A DNA stretch of 64,000 nt from Cyanophora paradoxa (lineage: Eukaryota; Glaucocystophyceae; Cyanophorales; Cyanophoraceae). Under the pieces are notes generated by a model that worked only from the letters and a program-made list of their open reading frames with translations, was not told the origin of the DNA and made no database searches. Positions 62,663-64,000 of this stretch are shown in pieces; the stretch's first letter is position 1, and each line of letters starts with the position of its first letter. The stretch spans positions 124,001-188,000 of the forward strand of contig QPMI01000637.1 in assembly GCA_004431415.1 (NCBI GenBank), read 5' to 3'. Position numbers and translations under genes: made by a program.

Positions 62663-64000
62663 ATGCGTATAGCGCTTTTCCTGCTCTGCGCGATGCATCT
62701 CGCTCAACGGGGAGTCTCTGCACTCGGTACGACTTCTTGCATTAGGAAGAACATGTGTATATTCACATTAGCACAACCGTATATTGATGCTATTCACATT
62801 TGCACAACAGCTAACATTCCCGCATCGAGCGAGCCTCAATTTGGTGGCTTCGTCACGCCTGATCAAGAGCATGTTAGCTGTGGTGCGCATGTGCATTCAT
62901 ATCAATTAATTGCCTTCAGAGCTTGTTTGCATGCCATATATATGCATGCATATGCTTCTCGACAGAGCTGCAGAGTCGCGATCATCGTATCTTGAGCTTG
63001 ATCTAATTTCCACTCCTCCCCAGATCATGGAAACGACGCATCAGACCCTATCTATTACGGTGAGTTTCAGAGCAGCTGCAGATGGCGTGCCCTTGCGGTG
63101 CTTATAATTATCTCGTTCGGATTCGCAGGAATGACGGCGAAGTGCAGTGTGTGGTGGCTTTGCGAGGAGCCTGCGGCCTGCGGGCTCGTCGAAGTCGCTC
63201 TCATGAACCCCAACGGCCAAAACTTCACCCGGGATCCGGCCTTCGCCCCATGTGAGTTTTTTCACCAACGCTTGAAATCCCTATACGGAGTACCTAGGGC
63301 CTGCGCCAGATTCTTATCTCTATATCTCCTTATTGCTATCTAATCTGGCCAGATTTTTACATCTTTCTATCCTTCTATGTATAGCTAATTTGAGCCGTCC
63401 CCAGCGCTGGTTGACTGGACACCGACCGCTTCAATCCCTGTCAACAACGATGTTCTGTACCCGGGGTATCTGATTCAGAAGTGGACCTTCCGCGTGGGGC
63501 AGATCGCGGTGCATACGCATATGCATTCTATGTATTTTTGCACTACCTTTAACACAATAGCTGGTTTTAAACAATTGAATAAAACTTGGTTCTGTTGAGA
63601 AGGGAACCCACAAGATCGATCGCGCAGAAACTCAACTACTCCTATGGAGTCACGAGGGATCTCGTCTTTTTGTGAGTCCTTCTTTTTCTAGAAGGGTTTA
63701 AAAAAATATTCTACGCTCGTTTTAAAACTCGCCCATGCACAGGTGGAAGGACACTCGGTCGGGGTACAATCAGGACTGGCGACGAGTATTGTTGGCGGGG
63801 ACCCTCGTTCGCAAACCGCTGGACTTCAGTCGTGCGTTATCGACTGGAGCACTAAGCTCAAGATGGATGACTGGCACGTCCCGATGTTTTGCCTGAATCC
63901 TGTGCTTTTTTTCGTGGCAGAGCTCGGAATTTTTCCCGAGTTGGACATGCTCAAGTGCAGCGGGACTGATGCGTCGGATCTGGTCGACCTGAATGACCTG
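62663..64000 (+). CDS. Secreted or membrane protein, unknown family (5' part, runs off the window)
   Basis: ATG 62663 begins a clear signal peptide, MRIALFLLCAMHLAQ, ending GVSAL. Phase-consistent exons follow: ANIPASSEPQFGGFVTP, DHGNDASDPIYY, GMTAKCSVWWLCEEPAACGL with EVALMNPNGQNFTRD, then LVDWTPTASIPVNNDVLYPG with YLIQKWTFRVGQIA, KLNYSYGVTRDLVFL, WKDTRSGYNQDWRRVLLAG, and finally ELGIFPELDMLKCSG up to the window edge. Introns have good GTGAGT-like donors and CTAA...AG acceptors and are longer (about 60-120 nt) than in the GC-rich genes. All phases I checked agree, which supports the model. The Cys pattern and signal peptide suggest an extracellular domain. I do not recognise the family. Confidence 0.65.

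Noticed and set aside
62249-62995. 248-codon plus-strand frame starting upstream of the signal peptide
   Set aside because: It reads through introns. The internal ATG at 62663 with a signal peptide and phase-consistent exons explains the locus better.

Overview
The window is eukaryotic nuclear DNA, most likely from a unicellular flagellate or alga. Genes are broken by many short introns (about 40-150 nt) whose acceptor lies just downstream of a CTGAC/CTAAC/CTCAC branch-like motif. A hybrid sensor histidine kinase, a nephrocystin-3-like protein and a TRAF-type RING/MATH protein sit beside DIRS-type, Ty3/gypsy-type, CACTA and TA-insertion transposons. I cannot name the genus. Two base-composition classes coexist. 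Very GC-rich genes have C-rich introns (repeated CCCCGCC). Genes near 50% GC have ordinary introns (nephrocystin-3-like gene, 3' half of the TRAF gene, secreted gene at the right edge).

Layout. 1-1260: decayed copy of a coiled-coil RING gene. 1.3-7.2 kb: gene-poor, with several MITE families and very many short palindromes. 7248-14184 (+): nephrocystin-3/TEP1-like NTPase with TPRs. 14671-16127 (+): Ulp1-like protease tail followed by coiled coil and RING, the intact paralogue of the left-edge copy. 16599-19377 (-): helical/TPR-like region with a trypsin-fold serine protease. 20056-24318 (+): PPC-type beta-sandwich protein with RRxS repeats. 24584-26157 (-): complete TRAF architecture. 27015-29285: short LTR element with identical LTRs and a partial integrase. 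29646-30286 (-), 30716-34651 (+) and about 34890-38099 (+): unrecognised host genes. 38821-43334 (+): membrane hybrid histidine kinase. 43400-51420: DIRS-type retroelement arranged as a pol cassette and a gag cassette, the gag interrupted by a CACTA element. 52049-57061 (-): coiled-coil protein with a PH domain. 57-62.6 kb: palindrome-rich intergenic DNA with a relic of the coiled-coil/PH gene and tandem repeats. 62663-64000 (+): 5' part of a secreted-protein gene.

Main observation. Wherever two copies of a sequence can be aligned within the window (RING gene pair, two relics of the coiled-coil/PH gene, a local exon/intron duplication, a MITE pair, a repeat pair), length differences are repeatedly exactly 6 bp. 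They follow one rule: a trinucleotide X becomes X-X'-X, where X' is its reverse complement (TCT to TCTAGATCT, TCG to TCGCGATCG, GCA to GCATGCGCA, CTG to CTGCAGCTG). The same 9-mers crowd the intergenic DNA. This looks like a recurrent micro-insertion process that builds noncoding DNA and breaks duplicated genes. I know of no described system with this rule, so it is the leading candidate for something new here.

Exon boundaries were read by hand from splice signals, reading phase and domain continuity. Outer gene limits in the GC-rich genes are approximate.
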